Assembly (NCBI GenBank): GCA_030692565.1
Contig: JAUYAO010000041.1
Span: forward strand, 124,001-188,000
From: Nitrospira sp.
GTDB lineage: Bacteria > Nitrospirota > Nitrospiria > Nitrospirales > Nitrospiraceae
Length of the DNA: 64,000 nt
Direction of reading: 5' to 3'
In this document: positions 36,501-45,397 of the stretch, piece by piece
Layout of the letters: each line of letters starts with the position of its first letter
Numbering within the stretch: position 1 is the first letter of the stretch
Program-made: the position numbers and the translations under genes
The notes under the pieces: generated by a model
Told to the model about the DNA's origin: nothing
Databases searched by the model: none
What the model saw: only the letters and a program-made list of their open reading frames with translations

Positions 36501-36958
36501 TGAGCGCCATCTCCGAAATCCCGTGCATCGCCATCGGCGATAGAGGCCACCTGACCTGTGGTTTCAGCGAGGAGAAACCCATCGGACACGGCCAGGCATC
36601 GATCGATCGTCACCTGATCTTCACCCCCACCTTGTCCGATCACATCGAGCTGCAGCTGGACGCCCTGCACAATTTCACGCATCGCACCAACGGCGCGAAG
36701 CCAGTCCGTTTCAGGAACCATGTGACTCTGCTCAAACAACAATTCCAGCCGCTCGCTCAACTGTGCGATCCCGGCAAAGCCATAGAGCGCCGCCGCCCCT
36801 CGGATCCGGTGAGCCACAATAAATTGCTCATGCAATTCTTGCGGACTTGGGACGGACCCATCGACTGGATGTAAGGCGCGCTTGAGCTCGGCCATGCCAT
36901 CGACGGCCTCGGCCACAAAAATGGCCATCAGGTTGTCCGGATCAAATTCAGCGCTCAT
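33587..36958 (-). CDS. ChpA/PilL-like hybrid chemotaxis histidine kinase
   Basis: 1123 residues. Three HPt domains carry candidate His residues: VAHRIRGAAA (His50), RTAHTLKGSGH (His206) and RTAHTLKGSAY (about 375). CheA dimerisation region follows at about 500-600. The HATPase has N-box HLVRNAVYHGIEPAG, G1 EDDGAGLD and G2 GRGVGLDVVKRV. A CheW-like regulatory domain and a C-terminal receiver (DDSLSIRKFV, TDLEMPKLNG) complete it. This multi-HPt plus receiver layout is that of ChpA/PilL kinases of type IV pilus chemosensory systems. Part of the eleven-gene cluster. Confidence 0.93.
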   Translation of the reverse strand: MSAEFDPDNLMAIFVAEAVDGMAELKRALHPVDGSVPSPQELHEQFIVAHRIRGAAALYGFAGIAQLSERLELLFEQSHMVPETDWLRAVGAMREIVQGVQLQLDVIGQGGGEDQVTIDRCLAVSDGFLLAETTGQVASIADGDARDFGDGAQLSQDYLVPNVDAEVLSYFVPEALEYLDTIDSLIRNLQAQPHDEDAIYRLFRTAHTLKGSGHTVGFTVIGDIAYPMEECMGKVRERRVQLSDALFEGLTRAVGIIRLALRRDPTQVPQLQHDVPAVINFLTQLRDGEAVVVAASASPVVQVAAAPSGAATVDGEAAASPVLSAEYLIPQLDPEVLSYFAPEAQEYLETLEANLLRLDKNVQDDELINQLFRTAHTLKGSAYTVGFQSIGDLVHHIEDFMGAVRDGHLAVQPGQTDLLLRAVDVVRVLMRRDPAALATTQHRFASALAELKVLHDGGVPRMEPVVSNDAATPLMPAPAGLNEEAAQPKAADGRSAEDREVIRVSRDRLERLLNLVGELVIGRGRLEQRLRVLEQLSQQVLACKSRLVDAVQSFEEKHTFTFPATPAASTETAAPGMAGLSDFGSLEFDKYDDFNILARRISEVTADITESMSQLSGSIRRSHDDMSQLQQLTLGMRDEIARARMVPIGTPFTRFRRAIREIARASGKEVSLVTSGEHTEVDTGVVERLVDPLVHLVRNAVYHGIEPAGARVAKGKPAVGTVYLHAAHRGNSIIIEVEDDGAGLDLKRIRTKAANLGLARPEQIQAMPDAEALKFIFAPGFSTAEKVGDQAGRGVGLDVVKRVIEGMNGHIDVESLPGVGTKFTLDLPLTLLIATALMVRVGSERYAIPLPNVREVTMPTVGSLQHMGERAILQMGEEAIDLYSLRHLVRRESGMVDISMPVVVVRTVSGPIGLAVDELLGRQEIVIKSLGTLRSMERSCFGGATIDPEGHVVLVVDTGRLLARESRESAAMLAAPETTVGTHQDAGQSTDGQGPAMASILLIDDSLSIRKFVGRMLENAGYQVDTAVDGEDGLRKASAHSYRLIFTDLEMPKLNGLEVIQALRSRPQTQQTPVVVMTTRAGDKHRQMALNIGASSYIAKPVEERALLQEVERWVGQVTAARK

Positions 36959-37008
36959 CCTGGTCCCTTCGTACCCGGAGGATGACGGACATCCCCCGGG
37001 TAATTTGA

Positions 37009-38895
37009 CTACACCAGTTTGAATTGCGACACAGAGGCCGTCAGCGTTTCAGCGAGCTTCGCCATATCTTCTACGGTGACTCGCGCGGAATCCGTGGCTT
37101 TCTGCGTGGCCACCGCGCCGCCGGTAAAGTCCTTAATCGAGCGTCCCACCTTATCGGTCGAAGCGGTCTGCTCAACCGCAGAGGATGCGATGCTTTGCGC
37201 CAGCTCGGATGAACGCTGGGCGATCGTAGAAATTTCTTTGAACACATCACCCGTACGCAACGCAGAAGCCGACCCCGCTTCCACGGCCTGAGTTTCATGT
37301 TCCATCGCGACCACGGCATCCTGCGTTTCACTTTGAATCACTTTCACAAGGTCCGCAATTTCCCGCGTGGCCTGCGTGGAGCTTTCCGCGAGCTTTCTCA
37401 CCTGGTCGGCGACGACGGCGAATCGGGCGCCCGCTTCTCCGGCGCCGGCGGCCTCGATGGCCGCGTTCAAGGCCAGGAGGTTGGTCTGATTGGCAATATC
37501 CCGAATCGTCGACACGATCTGTGAAATTTCCAGCGACCGGTCGCCAAGGGCTTTCACCTGTTTCGACATACGTTGCACCGCAGCGCGGATACTCTGCATG
37601 TCCTGCACGGTTTCTTGGACCGCCACGCGACCGCGCTCGGTCGCTTGCAACACTTGGCGGGCCGATTCAGAAGACGCCCCGGCGGTTTCAGCGACCTGCC
37701 GCATCGACGCCGCCAACTGTTCAACCGCGCCCAGCGTCTTGACGGATTCGTCGGCTTGATGCTTCGCCGTACCGGCCATCTGTCCGGCGTTGTCTCTCAG
37801 CGTCCCGGCTGATTTATTCACCCGTTCAGCCGCTTCACGCACTTGGCGCATCAACTGCGCGAACCGCTGAATCATGAGATTGAATCCGTCGGCCAAGTTT
37901 CCGAACATATCCGCCGTGACTTCGCCGCGCTTGGTCAGGTCTCCTTTCCCGACGTCAGACACCAACACAAGGAATTGCATCAAGCGCTTTTGCATCACGT
38001 CTCGCTCTTCCTCGGTGGACACAAGGGCCGTAATACGATCCAACATCGAGTTGAACGCTTTCGCCATGTGGCCCACCTCGTCGTCGCTCTCGAGCTTCGC
38101 GCGGGCCTGGAGGTTACCCGCAGCGGCTTGCTCGGCGACATCGGCCACGTGCACGATGTTTCGTGCAATATATCGGGCCAGGTAGTAACCGATGGTGCCT
38201 CCGAACAGGAGCGCGATAAGGCCTCCGAACAACACCAAATTCGTGCTGCGCGTCGCTTCGGCCTGTCCGCTCTCGTTCTGTTCTTTGGCCAATTCTCGAA
38301 TCGTGGTCATCAACTCTCGCACACGCAGCGTGGCCGTGCTGTACTTGTTCGCGACTTCGACGGAGAGGGCCAGGTTACCCAGGTCTCGCATGCTCTGCTT
38401 CTGATCTTCGGAGAGTGACGCAGCGTAACTATCAGCAAAAGCGCTGACGGCACCGTCGGTCGACACGAAATATTCTGCCAACGCGGTCTTCAGCGCAGCG
38501 ATATCCTTCGCTTCGTTTCGGCCCGTCGCCGACTCGCGGAACTCCGACCCCTGATAGGCTTGCAAGGGTTCCAATGTCTGTTTTTTGAGAACGGCCAGCG
38601 GCGCGATTGCATCGTCAAAGTCGCTCTTCCGTGACTGGCGGCCGGCGTTCAGCAGCGCGTCATGATACAGACCGAGGTTCGTACTGCTGACTCCGGTGTT
38701 CGACAGCGCGACCGTTGATCCGTCGTAAATATTCTGCAACTCAGCTTTTAGCCGGCTCAAACCGATAAGACCCACGAGACCGACCATGATCATGATGACA
38801 CCGACGGCAGAGAATCCGAGAATCAACTTCGGCAGTGTTTTGAGATTATTGAACCACGTCTGAATCGTCCACGCTGACTTGCTGTGCCTCGCCAT
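37009..38895 (-). CDS. Methyl-accepting chemotaxis protein, PilJ-like
   Basis: 628 residues: transmembrane helix near 25-50, a periplasmic four-helix-bundle-type sensor (about 52-220), second helix (about 225-245), HAMP and a second HAMP-like unit (about 245-370), then a signalling domain with the hairpin tip around [34 protein letters not shown]. The double HAMP and the C-terminal FKLV resemble PilJ. It is the only receptor in the cluster and sits between CheW and kinase genes. Confidence 0.92.
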   Translation of the reverse strand: MARHSKSAWTIQTWFNNLKTLPKLILGFSAVGVIMIMVGLVGLIGLSRLKAELQNIYDGSTVALSNTGVSSTNLGLYHDALLNAGRQSRKSDFDDAIAPLAVLKKQTLEPLQAYQGSEFRESATGRNEAKDIAALKTALAEYFVSTDGAVSAFADSYAASLSEDQKQSMRDLGNLALSVEVANKYSTATLRVRELMTTIRELAKEQNESGQAEATRSTNLVLFGGLIALLFGGTIGYYLARYIARNIVHVADVAEQAAAGNLQARAKLESDDEVGHMAKAFNSMLDRITALVSTEEERDVMQKRLMQFLVLVSDVGKGDLTKRGEVTADMFGNLADGFNLMIQRFAQLMRQVREAAERVNKSAGTLRDNAGQMAGTAKHQADESVKTLGAVEQLAASMRQVAETAGASSESARQVLQATERGRVAVQETVQDMQSIRAAVQRMSKQVKALGDRSLEISQIVSTIRDIANQTNLLALNAAIEAAGAGEAGARFAVVADQVRKLAESSTQATREIADLVKVIQSETQDAVVAMEHETQAVEAGSASALRTGDVFKEISTIAQRSSELAQSIASSAVEQTASTDKVGRSIKDFTGGAVATQKATDSARVTVEDMAKLAETLTASVSQFKLV

Positions 38896-39001
38896 AACTT
38901 CCTCCTCCTCAACCCATAGGGTAATCGGTTCCTATCGTCGTCGCGCCGCTTCCCTGAGCGGCGGTCAGCCAACTCAGCGGACAGACTCACGTGTCGGCCA
39001 T

Positions 39002-39499
39002 CTAATTCAACACGCCTTCCACACAGGCCAAGAGCTTCTGCACATCGACCATGCCGCTCATGCGCTCTTCAATCTTGGCCAGTCCTGAAAGGAATGGCCG
39101 GGACTCCGATAATCCCCTTGACGTCGCGTTCAACAGATCATCGGGATGGATCGTACGTATTTCAGGGACGGCGTCGATCAGAATGCCCACCTGCTGCTGA
39201 CCATGGCGGACCACCACCACGAAAGGCAGTGACGCGGTCGACGGAATCCCGAGCGACGGACGTAGATCTGCCAAGGGCATGACCGTACCCCGAAGATTGG
39301 CCACCCCCACTAATGTGGACGGCATCCCAGGAACGGGTGTCACGGATTCCAGCTCGAAGACTTCTCGTACATGACGCAAATCAATGGCAAACAGTTCCCC
39401 CCCGAGAGTGATGAGGCAGATACGCGACGGAGTGGGTACTTTGACACCGTCAGCCAGGACAGCCCCGACAGATTGCGATGTGCTGAGAGCTGGTTCCAT
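39002..39499 (-). CDS. CheW adaptor protein (PilI-like)
   Basis: 165 residues, the most canonical CheW of the cluster: LGGELFAIDLRHVREVFELE, VPGMPSTLVGVANLRGTVMP (the conserved NLRG segment), DLRPSLGI, and VVVVRHGQQQVGILIDAVPE. It couples receptor to kinase. It lies directly upstream of the receptor gene and downstream of the PilH-like regulator, the order seen in pil-chp clusters. Confidence 0.92.
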   Translation of the reverse strand: MEPALSTSQSVGAVLADGVKVPTPSRICLITLGGELFAIDLRHVREVFELESVTPVPGMPSTLVGVANLRGTVMPLADLRPSLGIPSTASLPFVVVVRHGQQQVGILIDAVPEIRTIHPDDLLNATSRGLSESRPFLSGLAKIEERMSGMVDVQKLLACVEGVLN

Positions 39500-39539
39500 G
39501 ATCTCCCTTCAACAACCAGGTTCGGTGTCGTACGGAAGC

Positions 39540-39902
39540 CTAGTTCAACGCGCGCTTCACGGCGGCCAAGAGATCTTCAGCCTTGAACGGCTTCACCACA
39601 TATCCATTGGCGCCCTGCTGCTGCCCCCAAAACTTGTCGCTCTCCTGCCCCTTGGACGTGCAGAGCACGACGGGAATATTCTTAAACCGATCATCGGCTT
39701 TCAGATCGCGGCAAGCCTGGAAGCCATTCCGGCCCGGCATGACCACATCCATCACAATCAGATCAGGTTTTTCGGAGACGATCTTATCTTCCAGCTTGTC
39801 CGTATTCGGGAAAGACACCACGGTGTGGCTGGCCGCCTTGAGATACCCTTCGATCATCTGCAACTCCGCGTACGAATCATCGACGACTACGATCTTGCTC
39901 AT
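39540..39902 (-). CDS. Single-domain response regulator (PilH/CheY-like)
   Basis: A 120-residue receiver domain with the acidic pair in VVDDS, phospho-acceptor Asp52 in MDVVMPGRNG, the CTSKG switch residue and Lys in VVKPF. There is no output domain, so it acts by protein binding. The FWGQQQGANGYVVKPF segment resembles PilH. It follows the haem-protein gene by 40 bases. Confidence 0.92.
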   Translation of the reverse strand: MSKIVVVDDSYAELQMIEGYLKAASHTVVSFPNTDKLEDKIVSEKPDLIVMDVVMPGRNGFQACRDLKADDRFKNIPVVLCTSKGQESDKFWGQQQGANGYVVKPFKAEDLLAAVKRALN

Positions 39903-39941
39903 AATGCTCGTCCTCCAGCTCGAATAGTTGATTGCTTACCC

Positions 39942-40676
39942 TTACCGCATCGGCACCACGACGCTGATTGCGCCGGCCAGATCTCCCTCTTTCCATCCTT
40001 CTTTTCTCGTTCCGGTAATATCCCGTTCCCCTTTCGGCCCCCCATGGCAGGTGAGACAGGTCGGGCCGGCATATTCAGGATCCATGACACGCATCACCGG
40101 CTTGCCCCCGACCATCGTGGCCTTCGCATATTGTTGTCCCTTCGGATGGCGGGAATCGCCGAACATTCGAAGTACTTCGGCCTCAAAATCATCCGGCTTG
40201 TTGCCAGGGTAACGATAATCGGTTCCCGTTAATTTCAATCGAATGCCGGTTTTCTTGTAGAATTTTTCTCCTGACTTTCGAGCGAACACCGCTGGAATAA
40301 ATCCCTTGAAGGCGACGCCCTGCTTATTGATCACCGGCTGCCCTTCCAACACCACTTCACGCTCCGCTTCGAGCAGCGCCAGGAGGACGGCGCTCTGCGG
40401 GACTCCATTCGGGCGACTCAGATCCACGCGCGTCTTCGCTTTAAATTTCTCAATGACCTGATGGGCCATAAATTCGTCCGTGAACCCCTTATTGCCTTTG
40501 CTGGGATCGTTAATCAGTGCCTGATGTTCCGACACCACCGCGCGGCCGGATTTCAACAGTGCGATCAGCAATTCCGCTGTCTCACTCTCATCGCCTGCGC
40601 GAGCGAACGATGGCGCCCCTATCACCGTCGCACACATCGCCGCACCAAGCATGAGTGATGTTAACTGTGCCTTCAT
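39942..40676 (-). CDS. Tll0287-like (DUF3365) periplasmic haem-binding protein
   Basis: 244 residues: signal peptide (MKAQLTSLMLGAAMCATVIG, cleavage after ARA), then a PAS-like DUF3365/Tll0287 domain with one haem-attachment motif CLTCHGGPKGERDITG near the C-terminus. Proteins of this family bind c-type haem, and the domain also occurs as the periplasmic sensor of kinases and chemoreceptors. Here it is a separate secreted protein encoded first in the chemosensory operon, suggesting redox or ligand input. AAGGAGGAGGGG precedes the start. Confidence 0.85.
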   Translation of the reverse strand: MKAQLTSLMLGAAMCATVIGAPSFARAGDESETAELLIALLKSGRAVVSEHQALINDPSKGNKGFTDEFMAHQVIEKFKAKTRVDLSRPNGVPQSAVLLALLEAEREVVLEGQPVINKQGVAFKGFIPAVFARKSGEKFYKKTGIRLKLTGTDYRYPGNKPDDFEAEVLRMFGDSRHPKGQQYAKATMVGGKPVMRVMDPEYAGPTCLTCHGGPKGERDITGTRKEGWKEGDLAGAISVVVPMR

Positions 40677-40724
40677 AGGATCCCCTCCTCCTTCAAGACT
40701 GGCTCGTCTAGTGGTTCACGCCCA

Positions 40725-40752
40725 AGTGTAGTCGCTTGCTTTTCATTCGCAA
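40725..40752 (-). promoter_or_regulatory. Possible promoter of the chemosensory operon
   Basis: On the minus strand TTGCGA (complement of 40747-40752), 16-base spacer, TACACT (complement of 40725-40730), about 50 bases before the haem-protein start. Four of six bases match in each element. Confidence 0.35.
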
Positions 40753-41080
40753 GAAATCGATGAAAACCGGCAACCCCTTTCATCCACTGCGTCTTCGCAC
40801 AAGTTGGACGACACGGACGTGCGGAGACCGCAACCGAGAACAACATCAGAGGAATGGCAACTATTGTGCCGGGATGGGCGAGAGAGAATCCGGAAAGACA
40901 CTCGACAGGAGAATGCGTTCAAATGCTGCCATATCTGCCAGAATTGTGAGCGACGCGGACAGAAGGATACCCTCGCCTCAGATTGCTGATGTCTGTGCAC
41001 GGCTGTGCACAAGTGACAATTCTTGTTACTGAATGATCACAGAGACCGCAGAATCCCGGAGAAAGAAAAGGGGGTGCGAG
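40753..41080. other. Intergenic stretch between the chemosensory and cobalamin regions
   Basis: About 330 bases with no supported gene or clear terminator. A short direct or inverted GTGCAC pair (around 40995-41008) is the only structure noticed. Confidence 0.4.
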
Positions 41081-42619
41081 TTAGAGACGAGTGGCGACAG
41101 TCTGGATGAGCGGCCTGAGATCAAGATGTAGCTGCAGATGATCAGCCCATACATCGAGTTGACTGGCGAGTGCCTGTGAAATATCCCGCGAGACTCCGTC
41201 TGCCAAAGGCGGGAGCGACTTTCGACCACGAATGCGGTTAATCCAGGCGCGCCTGAAGTCGGGAAGATCGAAGACGCCGTGAACATAGGTACCCCAGATC
41301 AAACCGGTTTCGTTCACGGCTCCATCAGACCCCGCTTCTCCCCCTCCCTCCGGCTGTCCGGCCTCACCCCTGATGGAGCGAACATGAAAGCAGGATCGCG
41401 CTCCACATCGGGTCGTCTGCCCCATATGAATCCAATACCCTCGAATTGGCAAACTGCGTTGCGGCTCGAGCTCCAGAGACTCCCCCTCGACCCATTGTGT
41501 CGTCTTGGTCGTCGCAAGCCTGGTCGTCACATCTAATAGCCCAAACCCTTCAACCTCGCCCCCAGCTTCGACCCCGTCAGGATCCGCAATGCTCCGCCCC
41601 AGCATCTGATACCCACCACAGATGCCAACGACCTCAGCCCCGTCACTCGCATGGCGACCAATCGATGCTGCCATCCCGGACTGACGGACATACGCGAGAT
41701 CCTCGATCGTGTTCTTACTCCCGGGAATCACAATCACATCGGCACCATCCAGATCTGCCGGCGTCGCGGCATAGCGAACCACGACATCAGGCTCCGCAAT
41801 CAGCGGATTGAAATCGGTAAAGTTGCTCATCCGCGGCAATAAGGCCACCGCGATGTTGACTCGCTCCTTGGCGAACACCGCATGACGACGGCCCTCGACA
41901 TCAACGGCATCTTCCTGATCGAGGATCAGGCCCCGCAACATGGGCACGACCCCTAGAACGGGTAGGCCAGTCCTCTGTTCGATAAACCGCACTCCGTCAT
42001 GGAACAAGCTGGCATCGCCCCGAAATTTGTTGATGATAATCCCGACGACCCGCGCGCGCTCGTGGGGAGCCAGCAAATCCAGCGTGCCGATGACCTGCGC
42101 AAACACGCCGCCACGATCGATATCCGCCACCAACACGACTCGTGCATCCGCCATCTCCACCGCAGACCAATTGGCTAGATCACGATCCCTCAAATTCATT
42201 TCGGCCGCACTCCCGGCTCCCTCAATAATCACGGCATCATATTGACCAGCCAATCGACCGTAGCTCTCTTGCACTCGTTCGGCCAATTCTGTCCGCTGCT
42301 CAAAATAGGTTCTGGCTTCCGCCTTGCCCCAGACCTTCCCTTGGACAACAATCTGCGCGCTACGATCCGATTCCGGCTTCATCAAGATCGGATTCATATC
42401 GGCGTCGGGATCGAGACCACAGGCCTGCGCCTGCAACGCCTGGGCACGACCGATTTCCTTCCCGTCCGGCGTCACGAAGGAATTATTCGACATGTTCTGC
42501 GCCTTGAAAGGGGCGACCCGGATTCCGGCTCGAAGAAACAGTCGGCAAAGCCCCGCCGTGATCAGACTTTTCCCGACATCAGAACCCGTTCCAAGCACAG
42601 CGAGTGCGCGAGCTTTCAT
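41081..42619 (-). CDS. cobQ: Cobyric acid synthase
   Basis: Amidates four side chains of adenosylcobyrinic a,c-diamide to adenosylcobyric acid. 512 residues: an N-terminal P-loop-like synthetase (LGTGSDVGKS near residue 8) and a C-terminal glutaminase with the nucleophile Cys in GICGGYQMLG (about 331) and His in GTYVHGVFD. ATG 42619 follows AGGAG and overlaps the stop of cbiZ by 4 bases; a 17-residue upstream extension is rejected. It is the last gene of the cobalamin run. Confidence 0.94.
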   Translation of the reverse strand: MKARALAVLGTGSDVGKSLITAGLCRLFLRAGIRVAPFKAQNMSNNSFVTPDGKEIGRAQALQAQACGLDPDADMNPILMKPESDRSAQIVVQGKVWGKAEARTYFEQRTELAERVQESYGRLAGQYDAVIIEGAGSAAEMNLRDRDLANWSAVEMADARVVLVADIDRGGVFAQVIGTLDLLAPHERARVVGIIINKFRGDASLFHDGVRFIEQRTGLPVLGVVPMLRGLILDQEDAVDVEGRRHAVFAKERVNIAVALLPRMSNFTDFNPLIAEPDVVVRYAATPADLDGADVIVIPGSKNTIEDLAYVRQSGMAASIGRHASDGAEVVGICGGYQMLGRSIADPDGVEAGGEVEGFGLLDVTTRLATTKTTQWVEGESLELEPQRSLPIRGYWIHMGQTTRCGARSCFHVRSIRGEAGQPEGGGEAGSDGAVNETGLIWGTYVHGVFDLPDFRRAWINRIRGRKSLPPLADGVSRDISQALASQLDVWADHLQLHLDLRPLIQTVATRL

Positions 42620-43344
42620 GCGTGCCGCTCCTGCCATTGCGTCGCCTTCGCTAGACCGCGAGTCACACACCGAGTAACAACTTGCCCGATCAGCGCCCCG
42701 ATCATGGTATGGGTTCCACTATAGGCATGCCAGGGTCCCGCTCCACGAAGCCGGCAGGCAATCACCACCGCATCGGTCCCGGTCCCGGTGGCGCCAGACA
42801 GTCCGGACCAACTCGGCACGGCATGATCTCTCAAGACACCGGTCTTGCTCTCTGTGGCCACCTGCACTGCGCCGACCATTGCCGCAGTTGACAGACCGAC
42901 GTTCGTCACGACCATGAGATTAATTGTTCCTACTGCACCTGCCCGGCTTCGACGGCCGTCCGTCTCCGGCCACTCCCCCGCCTTCACCGCATTGGTCACA
43001 CCGACGGTAGCAAAGCACTCAACCCAGACGGCGCCGGACGAGACCCTGGCCGTGACCAACTGTTTCATCGGGACGGCCGTCATGAGCCCAACCGTTCCCT
43101 GCTTCACTCCCAGCCTGACCGCGAGTCGCCGAAGCGCCCGGGCAGGATCACCGTGAGATCGAGGATGCCTATTGGTGATCGGATTCGACTCGACCTGGTG
43201 ATTCAGGATATACGCCGCAACGGTAAGTCCGCCGCCTTGCGGGGCAGAAGACAGCACTCGCCTCTTGCCTCCGAGATCAATGACCAGCGTGTGCTCCGTC
43301 ACGCAATACCGAGTCTGTACGCGTGATGCCAGTCTCGGCGTCAC
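42616..43344 (-). CDS. cbiZ: Adenosylcobinamide amidohydrolase
   Basis: 242 residues with the CbiZ pattern (LMTAVPMKQLV, GTINLMVVTNVGLSTAAMVG, ATESKTGVL, SGATGTGTDAVVIACR). CbiZ cleaves adenosylcobinamide, or AdoCbl-like pseudo-forms, to adenosylcobyric acid. This lets scavenged incomplete or wrong-base corrinoids re-enter the pathway. Coupled to cobD and cobQ by 4-base overlaps. Its presence beside CobQ indicates both synthesis and salvage branches. Confidence 0.9.
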   Translation of the reverse strand: MTPRLASRVQTRYCVTEHTLVIDLGGKRRVLSSAPQGGGLTVAAYILNHQVESNPITNRHPRSHGDPARALRRLAVRLGVKQGTVGLMTAVPMKQLVTARVSSGAVWVECFATVGVTNAVKAGEWPETDGRRSRAGAVGTINLMVVTNVGLSTAAMVGAVQVATESKTGVLRDHAVPSWSGLSGATGTGTDAVVIACRLRGAGPWHAYSGTHTMIGALIGQVVTRCVTRGLAKATQWQERHA

Positions 43345-44453
43345 GATCGGCTCTCACTCAGCACTCGAGAGAGCGATTTCAGGAGCCGATCGTTATCCTG
43401 TCGGGACCTGACCGCGATCCGGATCGAACGAGGATTCGCGCCTAGGACCGAGGAACAATCCCGAATGAGTAATCCTTCACGCCTCAGCCATTCGGTCATG
43501 CTCCTCGCCGGCCACCCAGGCGGCAACTCCACGAAGATGAAATTCGCATGCGCCGGGAACACCGTGCATCCCGGCAAGCACGCAAGCGCGCTGGAGATTC
43601 GAGTCCGCTCTTCCTCGACGAACTGGAGGCTCCTCTTCGCATGAGCCGTATCCTGCAGCGCGGCCAATGCGGCCACCTGCCCCATGATATTGACGGACCA
43701 GGGCGGCAATTCATTGCGCAATTGCTGGATGACGGTAGGGGCCGCAACCGCATACCCGACCCGCAATCCCGGCAATCCATAGAATTTTGTCAGGCTGCGC
43801 AGGATCACCACTCTGGACCAGGATGCCACGAGGGAAAGGATAGACCGTTCCGGGCAGTAATCCGTGAAAGTTTCGTCAACGATCAACCAGACGCCCCGTC
43901 GCTGCGCGGCGCGCGCCAGCTTCAAGACCTCATCAGCCTCGCATGCCCGCCCTGTCGGACTATTGGGATTACACAACACGATCCCCTCGATCGTCCGAAA
44001 GCCCTTGGTGGGCCGTTCCAGTAACCCACAGAGGCGATCGATGGGCAACGCATACTGTTCATCTCGATCTGCGCACACCGTCGTGACGCGCCCGCCGGCC
44101 CGCGCCATCGACGCGGCATATTCTGAAAATGTCGGTTGGACCAGCAAGAGGTGATCGATCTTGAGCGCCCGCGGAAGCGCAACAATCAACTCCATCGAGC
44201 CGTTCCCCACCAGAATCTGTCCGGGTTTGACGTGCCAACGACTGGCGAGCGCCTGACGAAGATCCCAACACTCAGGGTCGGGATAATGAGGGAGGAGATG
44301 ACGTGCCCCGGTGATGGCGCGCCAAACGTTCGGAGAGGGCCCCAGCGGATTAATACTGGCGCTGAAATCGATCAGCTCGGTGATCTTCCGCCCGAGCTCG
44401 CGCGAGGCCGCATACACATCGCCGCCGTGAACGGATTTCTTTACTGGCGCCAC
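43341..44453 (-). CDS. cobD: L-threonine-O-3-phosphate decarboxylase
   Basis: A PLP-dependent class I/II aminotransferase-fold enzyme (370 residues) that makes (R)-1-aminopropan-2-ol phosphate for the nucleotide loop. Typical features: DFSASINPLGPS near the start, CNPNSPTGR, VDETFTDY, and the Schiff-base Lys in RSLTKFYGLPGLRVGY. The start overlaps the end of cbiB. The context, between cbiB and cbiZ, distinguishes it from histidinol-phosphate aminotransferase, which it resembles. Confidence 0.9.
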   Translation of the reverse strand: MAPVKKSVHGGDVYAASRELGRKITELIDFSASINPLGPSPNVWRAITGARHLLPHYPDPECWDLRQALASRWHVKPGQILVGNGSMELIVALPRALKIDHLLLVQPTFSEYAASMARAGGRVTTVCADRDEQYALPIDRLCGLLERPTKGFRTIEGIVLCNPNSPTGRACEADEVLKLARAAQRRGVWLIVDETFTDYCPERSILSLVASWSRVVILRSLTKFYGLPGLRVGYAVAAPTVIQQLRNELPPWSVNIMGQVAALAALQDTAHAKRSLQFVEEERTRISSALACLPGCTVFPAHANFIFVELPPGWPARSMTEWLRREGLLIRDCSSVLGANPRSIRIAVRSRQDNDRLLKSLSRVLSESRS

Positions 44454-45397
44454 AAGATTCCCGCTCCGATCACCATGCCCAAGACACTCCCCACCGCCAT
44501 CAACTGAGCCGCACGCGCAATGTCCCCTGACACCAAGATTCGCCGCCCATCGCCCAGGATCGGCCGTTCATTCGCCACCCCGTCGTAATAGTTGGTCCCG
44601 CCCAGCCGAACATCCAATGCGCCAGCCATGGCCGCCTCTGGTCTTCCACTATTCGGACTGGGATGTTTATGGCCGTCCCGCCACAGGACTTGCCAGCCAT
44701 CCACCATTCGGGCAGGTGTTCGTGTCACCAAGCCGGCAGCCAGTATCAGCAATCCCGCGGTGAGTCTTGCCGGAACCCAATTCATCACATCGTCAAGCCG
44801 GGCCGACGCCCAGCCCAAATCGATATACCGTTCGTCCCGATGACCGACCATGGAGTCCAGCGTATTCACCGCCTTATAGGCCAAGGCCAGCGGCGGACCG
44901 CCGATCACAAGGAAGAACAGCGGCGCGATCACTCCGTCCGCTGTGCTCTCCGCCACGGTCTCGACAGTCGCACGAACGACTTCAGATTCAGACAGCTGTT
45001 CCGCATCTCGCCCCACAATTTTCGCCACGGCCAGACGCGCATCGGCAATATCTCCCCGCTGCAACGGCTTCTTCACGGCCTGCGCATGATCCCACAGATC
45101 ACGTCCGGCAAGCGTCGTTGACGCCAGGGCGATCGTCACCGCAGTTCCAAGCCAATCCGCCACGGATCCGGCTTCCGCCACCATCCCCCATGCCACCAGA
45201 TAGACTGCCGCCGGCAGCCCTAACGCGAGGATCAACCCTGCAAGACGCAACGCGAGAGGACGCCGGCACAATCCTCTTACACGGTGGTCGTACCATCCAA
45301 TGACCCGACCCATCCCGCGAACCGGATGCGGAAACCAGCGGGGATCGCCTATCATCAGATCGAGGCCTGCCGCGAGCACCAGTTCATTCCCTGTCAT
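44441..45397 (-). CDS. cbiB: Adenosylcobinamide-phosphate synthase
   Basis: A 318-residue integral membrane protein joining aminopropanol phosphate to adenosylcobyric acid. It shows the family pattern LDLMIGDPRWFPHPVRGMG near the N-terminus, SEVVRATVETVAESTADGVI in the middle, and NTLDSMVGHRDERY. Several hydrophobic segments are visible. ATG 45397 overlaps the stop of cobS by 4 bases. Order cobS-cbiB-cobD is typical of the nucleotide-loop assembly branch. Confidence 0.93.
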   Translation of the reverse strand: MTGNELVLAAGLDLMIGDPRWFPHPVRGMGRVIGWYDHRVRGLCRRPLALRLAGLILALGLPAAVYLVAWGMVAEAGSVADWLGTAVTIALASTTLAGRDLWDHAQAVKKPLQRGDIADARLAVAKIVGRDAEQLSESEVVRATVETVAESTADGVIAPLFFLVIGGPPLALAYKAVNTLDSMVGHRDERYIDLGWASARLDDVMNWVPARLTAGLLILAAGLVTRTPARMVDGWQVLWRDGHKHPSPNSGRPEAAMAGALDVRLGGTNYYDGVANERPILGDGRRILVSGDIARAAQLMAVGSVLGMVIGAGILWRQ

